Origin: Thermogemmatispora tikiterensis | GTDB taxonomy: Bacteria; Chloroflexota; Ktedonobacteria; Ktedonobacterales; Ktedonobacteraceae | Direction: 5' to 3' | Length of the DNA stretch: 64,000 nucleotides | Assembly (NCBI RefSeq): GCF_003268475.1 | Contig: NZ_MCIF01000002.1 | Coordinates: 5,090,100-5,154,099 of the forward strand | Shown: positions 36,501 to 44,401 of the stretch, piece by piece | How the letters are laid out: each line of letters opens with the position of its first letter | Position numbering within the stretch: the first letter of the stretch is position 1 | Program-made: the position numbers and the translations under genes | The notes under the pieces: generated by a model | Database searches by the model: none | Told to the model about the DNA's origin: nothing | The model's input: only the letters and a program-made list of their open reading frames with translations

Positions 36501-36955
36501 GGATGGATCACATCGATGCCCTCGATGTAATGCGCTCCGGCATCCAGTTCCGGGCCGTCGGCCAGCGTGATCCGCTGACCGAATTCAAGAACGAAGCCTA
36601 TCGCATGTTTGAGGAGCTGAAGCGCGCCATCCAGCATTACATCGTCGATGAACTGCTCAAGATGCTGCGCGGCGAGATCACCGTGACCGTCCAACGCCCG
36701 CAGCCGAAGCCGCGTCAACTGCCGCGCAACCTGCGCACCAACGTCGACGAGATTGCGCGTCTGAGCGGTCAGGCCAAGAGCGACGGCAACGGCGCCCGCC
36801 CGCGTAGCAGCGGCGGACGGCGCGCGGCCCGCGGCGGCACAGCAGTCGCCAGCCCCTCCGTGACGCAGCCAGCAGCCCCCCCGCGCAAGATCGGGCGCAA
36901 CGACCTCTGCTACTGCGGCAGCGGCAAAAAGTACAAGAAGTGTCACGGTGCCTAG
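33518..36955 (+). CDS. secA: Protein translocase ATPase SecA
   Basis: SecA drives proteins through SecYEG by ATP hydrolysis at the cytoplasmic membrane. The 1145-residue protein carries Walker A KTGEGKT (294-300), the DEVD box ([13 protein letters not shown]), GTTSVEKSE, and the helicase motif [21 protein letters not shown]. The C-terminal zinc motif is [13 protein letters not shown], used for SecB/phospholipid contact. It is longer than the usual 840-900 residues because about 190 mostly charged residues (about 57-248) are inserted between [12 protein letters not shown] and [13 protein letters not shown] in the first nucleotide-binding domain. ATG 33518 follows GGAGAAGAG. A strong terminator follows the gene. 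Confidence 0.97.
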   Translation: [1145 protein letters not shown]

Positions 36956-36984
36956 GCCAGGCCTGGATCAGTCATCATTGAAGG

Positions 36985-37026
36985 TGGGGAGCCAGTTCAC
37001 CTCAGCAGAAACGAACTGGCTCCCCA
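36985..37026 (+). terminator. Intrinsic terminator of secA
   Basis: GGGGAGCCAGTTC (36986-36998) and GAACTGGCTCCCC (37013-37025) form a perfect 13-bp stem, extended by one T-A pair, with a 14-nt loop. It is followed by ATCTTTG. It lies 30 bp past the stop. Confidence 0.75.
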
Positions 37027-37201
37027 TCTTTGCGTTGGCAACCTATAAGCATTTAGTTATCGTAAAGCTTACCAGCTTTTAACTTATTTCATAGCAACTT
37101 CGCCTGTTCGTGTGTTATCCTTGTTATGGAGCGAGCAGGCCCCGCAGATCTATAGGTCAAAGCTTATCAAAGCGCTTCTGGAGAGAGGAGCAGAGATCAT
37201 A

Positions 37202-38533
37202 ATGAGCAGTCAATATACTATGAATGGCAATGGCGCACATGGAAAGCGGCAGACGCCCTATAGTGGCCCCAGCGCCGAAGAGCTGGAGCGTTCCTGGCGC
37301 GAAGATCCGCGCTGGCAGGGCATCAAGCGGCCCTATAGCGGACAGGACGTCGTGCGTCTGCGCGGCTCCATTCAGATAGAATACACCTTAGCGCGTCTGG
37401 GAGCTGAGCGGCTCTGGGAGCTGCTGCACAGAGAGCCATATGTGGCGGCGCTCGGCGCGCTCACGGGTAACCAGGCTGTTCAACAAGTCAAAGCTGGTCT
37501 CAAGGCTATCTATCTAAGCGGCTGGCAGGTGGCTGCCGATGCCAATCTGGCGGGGCAGATGTATCCTGACCAAAGTCTCTACCCCTCCAACAGCGTGCCG
37601 CACGTCGTCAAGCGCATCAACCAGGCACTGCAGCGGGCTGACCAGATTCAGCAGGCCGAAGGAAAAGGAGACATCTACTGGTTTGCCCCGATTGTGGCCG
37701 ATGGAGAGGCGGGCTTTGGCGGACCGCTCAACGTCTATGAACTGACCAAAGCCATGATCGAGGCTGGCGCGGCGGGCGTGCACTTTGAAGATCAGCTCGC
37801 CTCAGAGAAGAAGTGTGGCCATCTGGGTGGCAAGGTCCTGATTCCCACGCGCCTGGCCATTCGCAACCTGATTGCTGCCCGGTTGGCGGCGGACGTCATG
37901 GGGGTGCCGACCATTCTCATTGCGCGCACCGATGCCAACGCGGCCACCCTTATCACCAGCGATGTCGACCCGGCTGATCATCCCTTCCTCACCGGTGAGC
38001 GCACCCCCGAGGGGTACTTCCGCACGCGCCACGGGCTGGAGGCGGCCATTGCCCGAGGGCTGGCTTATGCTCCCTATGCCGATCTCATCTGGTGCGAGAC
38101 CTCTGAGCCGAATCTGGACGAGGCGCGGCGCTTTGCCGAGGCCATCCACGAGAAGTATCCTGGCAAGCTGCTGGCCTACAACTGCTCGCCTTCGTTCAAC
38201 TGGAAGAAGAAGCTCGACGCTCACACCATTGCCACCTTCCAGGACGAGCTGGGCAAGATGGGCTACAAGTTCCAGTTTGTGACCCTGGCCGGCTTCCACG
38301 CCCTCAATCAGAGCATGTTCAAGCTGGCGCTGGGCTATCGTCAGCGCGGCATGGCGGCCTACGCCGACCTGCAAGAAGAAGAGTTTGCTCTGGAGCGCGA
38401 GGGCTACACGGCCACGCGCCATCAGCGTGAGGTTGGCACCGGCTACTTCGACGAGGTAGCGATGGTTATCTCTGGCGGCCAGGCCTCGACTGTGGCCCTG
38501 GCTGGTTCGACCGAAGCAGAACAATTCCATTGA
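37202..38533 (+). CDS. aceA: Isocitrate lyase
   Basis: AceA splits isocitrate into glyoxylate and succinate, the first step of the glyoxylate shunt. The 443-residue protein has the active-site signature KKCGHLGGKVL, the substrate/metal segment IARTDANAATL, and TGNQAVQQVKAGLKAIYLSGWQ near the N-terminus (given by its first part). The length matches the bacterial short form (about 430 residues). The frame opens at 37112, but GAGGAG eleven bases before ATG 37202 and the family N-terminus favour this start. The next gene, malate synthase, completes the pathway, allowing growth on acetate or other C2 units. The region upstream is unusually AT-rich. Confidence 0.96.
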   Translation: MSSQYTMNGNGAHGKRQTPYSGPSAEELERSWREDPRWQGIKRPYSGQDVVRLRGSIQIEYTLARLGAERLWELLHREPYVAALGALTGNQAVQQVKAGLKAIYLSGWQVAADANLAGQMYPDQSLYPSNSVPHVVKRINQALQRADQIQQAEGKGDIYWFAPIVADGEAGFGGPLNVYELTKAMIEAGAAGVHFEDQLASEKKCGHLGGKVLIPTRLAIRNLIAARLAADVMGVPTILIARTDANAATLITSDVDPADHPFLTGERTPEGYFRTRHGLEAAIARGLAYAPYADLIWCETSEPNLDEARRFAEAIHEKYPGKLLAYNCSPSFNWKKKLDAHTIATFQDELGKMGYKFQFVTLAGFHALNQSMFKLALGYRQRGMAAYADLQEEEFALEREGYTATRHQREVGTGYFDEVAMVISGGQASTVALAGSTEAEQFH

Positions 38534-38590
38534 TATCCTTCCATCCATCTTCTGGTCACTCCTGACGGGTAGCGGCGAACGCCGACGCGC

Positions 38591-38620
38591 TTGAGCGTGC
38601 CTGCTCCGATGTCGTACAAT
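38591..38620 (+). promoter_or_regulatory. Promoter of aceB
   Basis: TTGAGC (38591-38596), an 18-bp spacer and TACAAT (38615-38620) lie about 95 bp before ATG 38717. The upstream open frame beginning at 38591 would start inside the -35, which favours the downstream ATG. Confidence 0.5.
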
Positions 38621-38652
38621 GGGGGGAAAACGACAAAGGCTGGTGGGCGCGT

Positions 38653-38679
38653 TCAGGCGCGTCAGGCGTATCAGGCGTG
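38653..38679 (+). repeat. Three tandem 9-bp units TCAGGCGnn in the aceB leader
   Basis: TCAGGCGCG, TCAGGCGTA and TCAGGCGTG follow each other without gaps between the aceB promoter and its start codon. Regular 9-bp spacing in an untranslated leader suggests either slippage or a repeated binding site. Confidence 0.5.
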
Positions 38680-38716
38680 CCCCCATTGTGTCAGGCAGAA
38701 AGGCGAAGCGAAGCAG

Positions 38717-40315
38717 ATGACGAAGCAGAGCTATCCAGACGGGCTTGAGATCAAAGCACCGGTTCCGCCCGAATACGCAGAGATACTGACGCCAGAGGCA
38801 TTGCACTTTGTGGTGACGCTGGTGCGCGAATTCGGGGGGCGTCGCGAGGAGCTGCTGCGCAAGCGTGTCGAGCGGCAGGCCGAGATCGATGCCGGCAAGC
38901 TCCCCGACTTCCTGCCAGAGACGGCCCATATTCGTGAAGCAGACTGGACGATCAACCCCGTCCCTGCCGACCTGCAAGATCGGCGCGTGGAGATCACTGG
39001 TCCCGCTGAGCGCAAGATGATCATCAACGCACTCAACTCAGGGGCCAAGGTTTACATGGCCGACTTTGAGGATGCCCTCAGCCCAACCTGGGCCAACCTT
39101 GTGCAGGGGCAGATCAACCTGCGCGACGCCGTCCGGCGCACCATCAGCTATGTCAGCCCCGAGGGCAAGCACTACCGCCTCAACGAACAGATCGCCACGC
39201 TGGTGGTCCGTCCCCGTGGCTGGCACCTGCCAGAGAAGCATGTTCTGCTCGATGGCAAACCCATTTCCGGCAGCCTCTTCGACTTTGGGCTGTATTTCTT
39301 CCACAACGCGCGCGCCCTGCTTGAGCGCGGCACTGGCCCCTACTTCTACCTGCCGAAGATGGAGAGCCATCTGGAGGCGCGCCTGTGGAACGATGTCTTC
39401 CTGCTGGCCCAGGAGCAGCTCGGCATCCCGCGCGGGACGATCAAGGCCACGGTGCTGATCGAAACGATCCTGGCCGCCTTCGAAATGGATGAGATCCTCT
39501 ACGAGCTGCGCGAGCACTCGTCGGGCCTCAACTGCGGACGCTGGGATTACATTTTCAGCGCCATTAAGAAATTCCGCAATCACGAGCAATTCCTCTATCC
39601 CGATCGGGCCCAGGTGACGATGACCACGCCCTTTATGCGGGCCTATACGCTGCTGACCATTAAAACCTGCCATCGGCGCAATGCCCACGCCATCGGCGGC
39701 ATGGCGGCCCAGATCCCCATCAAGAATAATCCGGCGGCCAACGAGGAGGCGATGGAGCGCGTGCGCGCCGATAAGCGGCGCGAGGCGACCGACGGCCATG
39801 ACGGCACCTGGGTGGCTCATCCCGGGCTGGTGCAGGTGGCTCAGGAGGAATTCGATCGCGTCATGCCGCAGCCGAACCAGATCGAGCGCAAGCGCGAGGA
39901 TGTGCAGGTGAGCGCCGCCGACTTGCTGCGCGTGCCCGAGGGGACCATCACCGAGGGCGGCCTGCGAACGAACATCAGCGTAGGGACGCAGTATCTGGAG
40001 GCCTGGCTTGGCGGCCTGGGCTGTGTCCCGATCAATAACCTGATGGAGGATGCCGCCACGGTCGAGATCTCACGCTCCCAGATCTGGCAGTGGGTGCATC
40101 ATCCGCGCGGCATTCTGGACGATGGGCGCAAAGTGACACTGGAGCTGGTGCGCCAGCTGGCGCGCGAGGAGCTGGAGAAGATCAAGGCCGCCGTCGGTGA
40201 GCAGACCTATCAGTCGCGCCGCTACGAGCAAGCCTACAATCTCCTCGATGGCATTATCGCCAACCGCGAGTTTACCGAGTTTCTGACACTGCCGGCGTAC
40301 GAGCTCATCGATTGA
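38717..40315 (+). CDS. aceB: Malate synthase A
   Basis: AceB condenses glyoxylate with acetyl-CoA to malate, completing the glyoxylate shunt. The 532-residue protein is of normal length for the A isoform and has MADFEDALSPTWANLVQGQ, the active-site region around ETILAAFEMDEILYELREHS, LNCGRWDYIFS, and GGMAAQIPIKNN. ATG 38717 (TKQSYPDG) gives the family N-terminus; only a weak AAAGGCG precedes it. It lies 183 bp behind aceA with its own promoter and is followed by a terminator. Confidence 0.96.
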   Translation: MTKQSYPDGLEIKAPVPPEYAEILTPEALHFVVTLVREFGGRREELLRKRVERQAEIDAGKLPDFLPETAHIREADWTINPVPADLQDRRVEITGPAERKMIINALNSGAKVYMADFEDALSPTWANLVQGQINLRDAVRRTISYVSPEGKHYRLNEQIATLVVRPRGWHLPEKHVLLDGKPISGSLFDFGLYFFHNARALLERGTGPYFYLPKMESHLEARLWNDVFLLAQEQLGIPRGTIKATVLIETILAAFEMDEILYELREHSSGLNCGRWDYIFSAIKKFRNHEQFLYPDRAQVTMTTPFMRAYTLLTIKTCHRRNAHAIGGMAAQIPIKNNPAANEEAMERVRADKRREATDGHDGTWVAHPGLVQVAQEEFDRVMPQPNQIERKREDVQVSAADLLRVPEGTITEGGLRTNISVGTQYLEAWLGGLGCVPINNLMEDAATVEISRSQIWQWVHHPRGILDDGRKVTLELVRQLAREELEKIKAAVGEQTYQSRRYEQAYNLLDGIIANREFTEFLTLPAYELID

Positions 40316-40340
40316 TGGGCCTGCCGATAGATGCGGGGGA

Positions 40341-40371
40341 AGGGAGAAGATCCCTTCTCTCGCTTTGTTTT
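40341..40371 (+). terminator. Intrinsic terminator of aceB
   Basis: GGGAGAAG and CTTCTCTC (one G-U pair) enclose ATCC, followed by CGCTTTGTTTT. It lies 26 bp past the aceB stop and between convergent genes. Confidence 0.6.
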
Positions 40372-40405
40372 GGGGGCAGCAGCGCAGCGCCCTTGTCACA
40401 CGCGC

Positions 40406-40957
40406 TTACGCGTCATCGACTGGCGCTGGTCGCCCCTGAGCTGACCAGTGAGCGGCCTGGGCTTCGATACCCCTGATGAAAGCGGTTTTGGCATCGGTAT
40501 AAGCAGCGACGTCGTTGGGGAAACGTACCGCCAGCGCCCGCTTCAGGCGAGCGTACTCCTGGGCTGTAGCCGGATGGGCGCGCAGGTAATCGCGAAAGAG
40601 CAGATGGCGCTGCCAGAAAGGACTGTTGTACTCCACCATGTGCAGATGGTGGGTATGTTCCTCGCCGTGGAGCTTGCGAAAGTAGCGTCGCTCAGGGATA
40701 AAGCGCTCAACCTCTGGCAGGTACTCATAGCCGAGGGCGCGCAGCGGCTCGATGCAGGAGGTAGCATGCGAGAGCTGGGCTACTGCTGCCATAATATCGA
40801 TAATGGGCTTGGCGGCCAGGCCAGGCACAGAGGTACTGCCGATATGCTCGATAGCCACCAGCCAGGGGCCGATGGCCGCAAGCAGCCGCTGGCGCTCGGC
40901 GGCGTACTCCAGCGGCCACTGGGGATCGTAATCGACCAGCACGACGCGGCGGCTCAT
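40406..40957 (-). CDS. GrpB/UPF0157 nucleotidyltransferase-fold protein
   Basis: The 183-residue protein belongs to the GrpB family (Pfam GrpB), which has a minimal nucleotidyltransferase fold. The family motifs are VVLVDYDPQWPLEYAAE at the N-terminus, IEHIGSTSVPGLAAKPIIDIM with the Gly-Ser pair and metal-binding Asp, and EEHTHHLHMVE. Its substrate is unknown; some members are linked to small-molecule or tRNA-related chemistry. Its start overlaps the tmk stop in an ATGA junction (40954-40957), so it is translationally coupled to tmk. Confidence 0.9.
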   Translation of the reverse strand: MSRRVVLVDYDPQWPLEYAAERQRLLAAIGPWLVAIEHIGSTSVPGLAAKPIIDIMAAVAQLSHATSCIEPLRALGYEYLPEVERFIPERRYFRKLHGEEHTHHLHMVEYNSPFWQRHLLFRDYLRAHPATAQEYARLKRALAVRFPNDVAAYTDAKTAFIRGIEAQAAHWSAQGRPAPVDDA

Positions 40958-41634
40958 ATGGCACCATACCTTTCCAGCAACGACCAGATCTGCGCCGCGA
41001 TCTCCGCCGGTGGGCGCAATCTTTCCTGCTCATCGGCGCAAGCAATGGTCTCCCAAGGACCATCGGCGCGGGTGCTGGCGAGCTGCTCATAGACCTCGGC
41101 GCAGCGTGCCAGATAGACAGCGTCCTCCTCGTGGATATCGCGTGTACCCCTTTGGTTCTGCTGCTGGGCGCGTGTAGCCAGCAGCCTGGTGGCCACTGCC
41201 ACCGGCAGGCGCAGATAGAGCGTGAGCGTGGGGCGCGGTAGACCGAAGACGTCATACTCCAGGTGCGCCAACCAGGTCAGGAAAGCCTCCCGCTCTGCGC
41301 CAGTGAGGCGTGCCCCTTGGTGGGCCAGGTTAGAGGCCACGTAGCGATCCAGCAGCAGGAGATCGCTTTCCGTCGCCAGGCGAGAAAGCAGCTCCAAACT
41401 TTCCAGGCGGTCGCCGGCGAAGAGCAGGGCGGCTGAGCGCGGCGGCACCTCGGTCAGAGGGCCAAAGTCGCCACGCAAGTAGGCGGCCACACAGCGCCCG
41501 AAAACGGTCTCAGTGTAGCGAGGGAACGAGAGACTGGCCACGCGCAGCCCCTGGCGACGCGCCCGCTCCTCCAGCAGGCGCAGCTGCGTCGTCTTGCCAG
41601 CCCCATCGATCCCTTCCAAGGCTACTAGCATCAA
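40954..41634 (-). CDS. tmk: Thymidylate kinase
   Basis: Tmk phosphorylates dTMP to dTDP. The 226-residue protein has the P-loop LEGIDGAGKTTQL at residues 6-18, LLFAGDRLE, the DRY motif in LLDRYVASNLAHQG, and a LID-like region around RAQQQNQRGTRDIHEED. It begins at the doublet ATG 41634/41631. It is coupled to the grpB-family gene and lies 144 bp behind thrS, with a strong inverted repeat in the gap. Confidence 0.93.
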   Translation of the reverse strand: MMLVALEGIDGAGKTTQLRLLEERARRQGLRVASLSFPRYTETVFGRCVAAYLRGDFGPLTEVPPRSAALLFAGDRLESLELLSRLATESDLLLLDRYVASNLAHQGARLTGAEREAFLTWLAHLEYDVFGLPRPTLTLYLRLPVAVATRLLATRAQQQNQRGTRDIHEEDAVYLARCAEVYEQLASTRADGPWETIACADEQERLRPPAEIAAQIWSLLERYGAI

Positions 41635-41703
41635 ACAACAGGCTCCTTTCCTTTAGCTCTTACCTTCCCCTGTGGCTGCGGGCAAGGCGGGCGGGCTAGT
41701 CCA

Positions 41704-41758
41704 AGGCCCAGGCCAGGGGCAAGGAGCTGGAAGGCTTTCCCCTGGACGGCCTGGGCCT
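41704..41758 (-). terminator. Inverted repeat between thrS and tmk
   Basis: AGGCCCAGGCC (41704-41714) pairs with GGCCTGGGCCT (41748-41758), and AGGGG (41715-41719) with CCCCT (41739-41743), interrupted by a 4-nt bulge. No T-tract follows in the minus direction, so it may attenuate or protect rather than terminate. Confidence 0.45.
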
Positions 41759-41778
41759 GACTATCCGTCGGACCATTG

Positions 41779-43578
41779 CTAGAGATCACGGCTGCGCGTG
41801 CGGATAACCTCCGTGATATGGGCCACAAACTCCGCCAGCGGCATCGCGCCACGGTTCTCATTCGTTCGCAGGCGCACCGCCACGCTCTCGCTGGCCGCCT
41901 CCTTATCGCCTACCACCAGCATATACGGGATCTTCTGCAACTGAGCGTCGCGAATCTTGGCATTCATGCGCTCGTTGCGTGCATCCAGCTCGGCGCGCAC
42001 GCCGGCGTCCTTGAGAGCAGCCAGCACCTTCTGAGCGTACTCCAGATGGCGGTCGGCGATCGGAATCACCACAGCCTGGACCGGTGCCAGCCAGACCGGG
42101 AAAGCGCCGGCGAAATGCTCGATGAGCATGGCCATAAAGCGCTCCGTCGAGCCTGTCACCGCGCGATGGATCATCACCGGGCGGTGGGGCTGACCATCCT
42201 CGCCGATATACTCCAGCTCAAAGTTTTCTGGCTGCACGAAATCGAGCTGGATCGTCGCGCACTGCCACTCACGCCCCAGAGCATCGCGGACCATAAAGTC
42301 CATCTTCGGACCATAGAAAGCCGCCTCGCCGATGCCCTCGCGGTACTCGAGGCCGCGGTGCTCCAGGGCGGCCCGCAGTGAACTTTCGGCTAGCTCCCAG
42401 ACCTCGTCGCTGCCGACGTAGTCCTCCTTCTTATTTGGATCGCGCAGCGAGAGGCGAATCCAGTAATCGTTGAGGCCGTACGTATTGAAGACCTCCAGCG
42501 TCAGATTGACGGCGCGATCGAACTCCTCTTGAATCTGGTCGGGGCGCAGGAAGACGTGGGCATCGTCCTGCGTCACGCTGCGCACGCGTGCCAGGCCCGT
42601 CAGTACACCGGGCTTTTCATAGCGATAGAGCGTTGCAAACTCGGCGTAGCGGATCGGCAGCTCCCGGTAGCTGTGCAGCTGTGACTTGTAGAGCAAGATA
42701 TGATGAGGGCAGTTCATCGGCTTCAGGACGTAGGCGTCGTCCTCCGATAGCTCCTCCTCACTCTGCATGACCGGGAACATATTTTCGCGATACGTGTACC
42801 AGTGCTTGGATGTCTTATAGAGCCGCACTTTACCGAGATGGCCCGTCCAGACATGCTGATAGCCGTAGCGCTCCTGCGTCTCGCGCACATAGGACTCCAT
42901 CAGATGGCGCAGCATCTCGCCATGAGGCAGGAAAAGCGGCACTCCGGCGGGGACATCTTCGCTCATCAGGAAGAGTTTCAGCTCGCGGCCCAGCTTGCGA
43001 TGGTCGCGCTTCTGCGCCTCTTCAAGGCGCCAGAGATAGTGGTCAAGCTCTTCCTGCGTGAACCAGGCCGTTCCATAGAGGCGCTGCAGCATAGGCCGGT
43101 GCTCATCGCCGCGCCAGTAGGCACCGGCGACCCGCATCAGCTTGAAGGGACCAATCTGCCCCGTGTGCTCCACGTGGGGGCCGCGGCAGAGGTCGAGAAA
43201 GTTCCCCTGCTTATAGATGCCGACCTCTTTATCGGGCAGGTTCTCAATAATCTCGACTTTATAGACCTGGCCCTTATTGCGGAAGTACTCCAGGGCCTTT
43301 TCGCGCGGCCAGCGCTCGTGAAGAAAAGGATACCTGGCCTCAATAATGCGCCGCATGCGACGCTCGATCTCGGGGAAGTCCTCGGGCGTGAGCGGGCGCG
43401 GCAGCTCGAAATCATAGTAGAAGCCATCTTCGATGGCTGGCCCGATGGCGAAGCGGGCCTCGGGAAACATCTCCTGGATGGCCTCAGCCATGACGTGGGC
43501 CGCGGAATGGCGCATGCGCTGGAGCGGCGTATAATTGACCGTTTCTTGAAGTTCAGCTTCGACAGATTCGGCTGACAT
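41779..43578 (-). CDS. thrS: Threonyl-tRNA synthetase lacking the TGS domain
   Basis: ThrRS charges tRNA-Thr. The 599-residue protein starts 20 residues before the editing domain (MRHSAAHVMAEAIQEMFP, then CRGPHVEHTG), so the usual N-terminal TGS domain of about 60 residues is missing. The catalytic core has MNCPHHILLYKSQLHSYRELP (by its central part) and the class II motifs 2 and 3, and the anticodon domain has VIPIADRHLEYAQKV. It is expressed behind a T-box leader that should sense uncharged tRNA-Thr. No better upstream start restores a TGS domain, because the leader terminator intervenes. Confidence 0.95.
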   Translation of the reverse strand: MSAESVEAELQETVNYTPLQRMRHSAAHVMAEAIQEMFPEARFAIGPAIEDGFYYDFELPRPLTPEDFPEIERRMRRIIEARYPFLHERWPREKALEYFRNKGQVYKVEIIENLPDKEVGIYKQGNFLDLCRGPHVEHTGQIGPFKLMRVAGAYWRGDEHRPMLQRLYGTAWFTQEELDHYLWRLEEAQKRDHRKLGRELKLFLMSEDVPAGVPLFLPHGEMLRHLMESYVRETQERYGYQHVWTGHLGKVRLYKTSKHWYTYRENMFPVMQSEEELSEDDAYVLKPMNCPHHILLYKSQLHSYRELPIRYAEFATLYRYEKPGVLTGLARVRSVTQDDAHVFLRPDQIQEEFDRAVNLTLEVFNTYGLNDYWIRLSLRDPNKKEDYVGSDEVWELAESSLRAALEHRGLEYREGIGEAAFYGPKMDFMVRDALGREWQCATIQLDFVQPENFELEYIGEDGQPHRPVMIHRAVTGSTERFMAMLIEHFAGAFPVWLAPVQAVVIPIADRHLEYAQKVLAALKDAGVRAELDARNERMNAKIRDAQLQKIPYMLVVGDKEAASESVAVRLRTNENRGAMPLAEFVAHITEVIRTRSRDL

Positions 43579-43656
43579 ACTTTCCTAATACCTCCCTGTC
43601 TGGCCTATTCATGGACACGCTCGTTCGTGGTGTCGTCCGACAACAGGATCAACAAC

Positions 43657-43691
43657 AAAAAAGCCTTTCATCCCACGAGGGACGAAAGGCT
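43657..43691 (-). terminator. Regulated terminator of the thrS T-box
   Basis: This is a 13-position stem with a TCGT loop followed by six T residues on the minus strand, directly after the T-box motif and about 80 nt before the thrS ATG. Confidence 0.85.
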
Positions 43692-43955
43692 GAATACGCT
43701 TCCGTGGTTCCACCCATCTTCCGCAGGCGCTCATCCTGAGCGGGGTATGCATCTCCCAGTAAGGAAACGCAACCCCAACCAGGGCCAATACGATGGCACT
43801 GGCAGGCGAGCCAAGACCTGCGCTCGCGCGACCGCTAACGGGGTCGAGGCGTGTACCTTACTGGCTCGGTACAGGCTGGCGAGGGGTATCCCACTTCCGC
43901 GCTGCTTTCCCGAGCAAACCGGCTTGCTGGCGCTCATTCTCGCACACTGGTAGAG
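43657..43955 (-). promoter_or_regulatory. T-box riboswitch leader of thrS
   Basis: Reading the minus strand, the T-box sequence GGGTGGAACCACGG lies at 43715-43702. It is followed by an intrinsic terminator: AGCCTTTCGTCCC and GGGATGAAAGGCT (43691-43662, with G-U pairs) around TCGT, then TTTTTT (to about 43657). Upstream, GATACCCC contains ACC, a threonine codon (43887-43885), as the plausible specifier within a Stem I-like region that begins near 43950. Uncharged tRNA-Thr pairing with GGTGGAACC would favour the antiterminator. The Stem I boundaries are my estimate. Confidence 0.85.
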
Positions 43956-44164
43956 GGCCAGCAGAATGACCAGGCTGGCTCGGAGGCGGATCTCCCTCGG
44001 GCAGGCACGCTTGCAGCCGCTGGCGTTGCCTCTCTGAGTGCCCTGCGGAGGGGACATGTCTCGCGTGATCGCCGCTGTGACTGAAGTTCTTTTGTCCTTG
44101 AAGACGCTGAGTTTCGCTGTTGTCTCGCGCCGTGACGCCAGAATTGGTAATCTCAATGGCTCTA

Positions 44165-44193
44165 AGTGTAGCATACCTGTCTCCGAATGTAAA
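44165..44193 (-). promoter_or_regulatory. Promoter of thrS
   Basis: On the minus strand TTTACA (44193-44188), a 17-bp spacer and TACACT (44170-44165) form a good sigma70-type promoter. It predicts a start near 44158, leaving about 200 nt before the T-box Stem I. Confidence 0.6.
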
Positions 44194-44327
44194 GGGCGAC
44201 CCCGGAGGAAGGGTGTAAGATAGCGGCAGCTGACCGCGTCTATGCCGACCGACCGTCGATCTTGCTTTTAATAATGCTTGCTTGTTTATAAAGAGATTCT
44301 TGTGTAATAAAAATAGATATAAAACAG

Positions 44328-44356
44328 TTGCCATTAGAAATGATATCTGTTATAAT
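44328..44356 (+). promoter_or_regulatory. Strong promoter of the Rpn-family gene
   Basis: TTGCCA (44328-44333), a 17-bp spacer and a perfect TATAAT (44351-44356) lie in an AT-rich pocket 46 bp before the ATG at 44402. Confidence 0.65.
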
Positions 44357-44401
44357 CAATTCATCAATCTTATGTGGGAGGAGTGACAGGCAAAGAGGGC
44401 G

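Noticed and set aside
37802..38977. 391-codon minus-strand frame across aceA and aceB
   Set aside because: It overlaps two well-supported enzymes and the aceB promoter. It has no recognisable domain.
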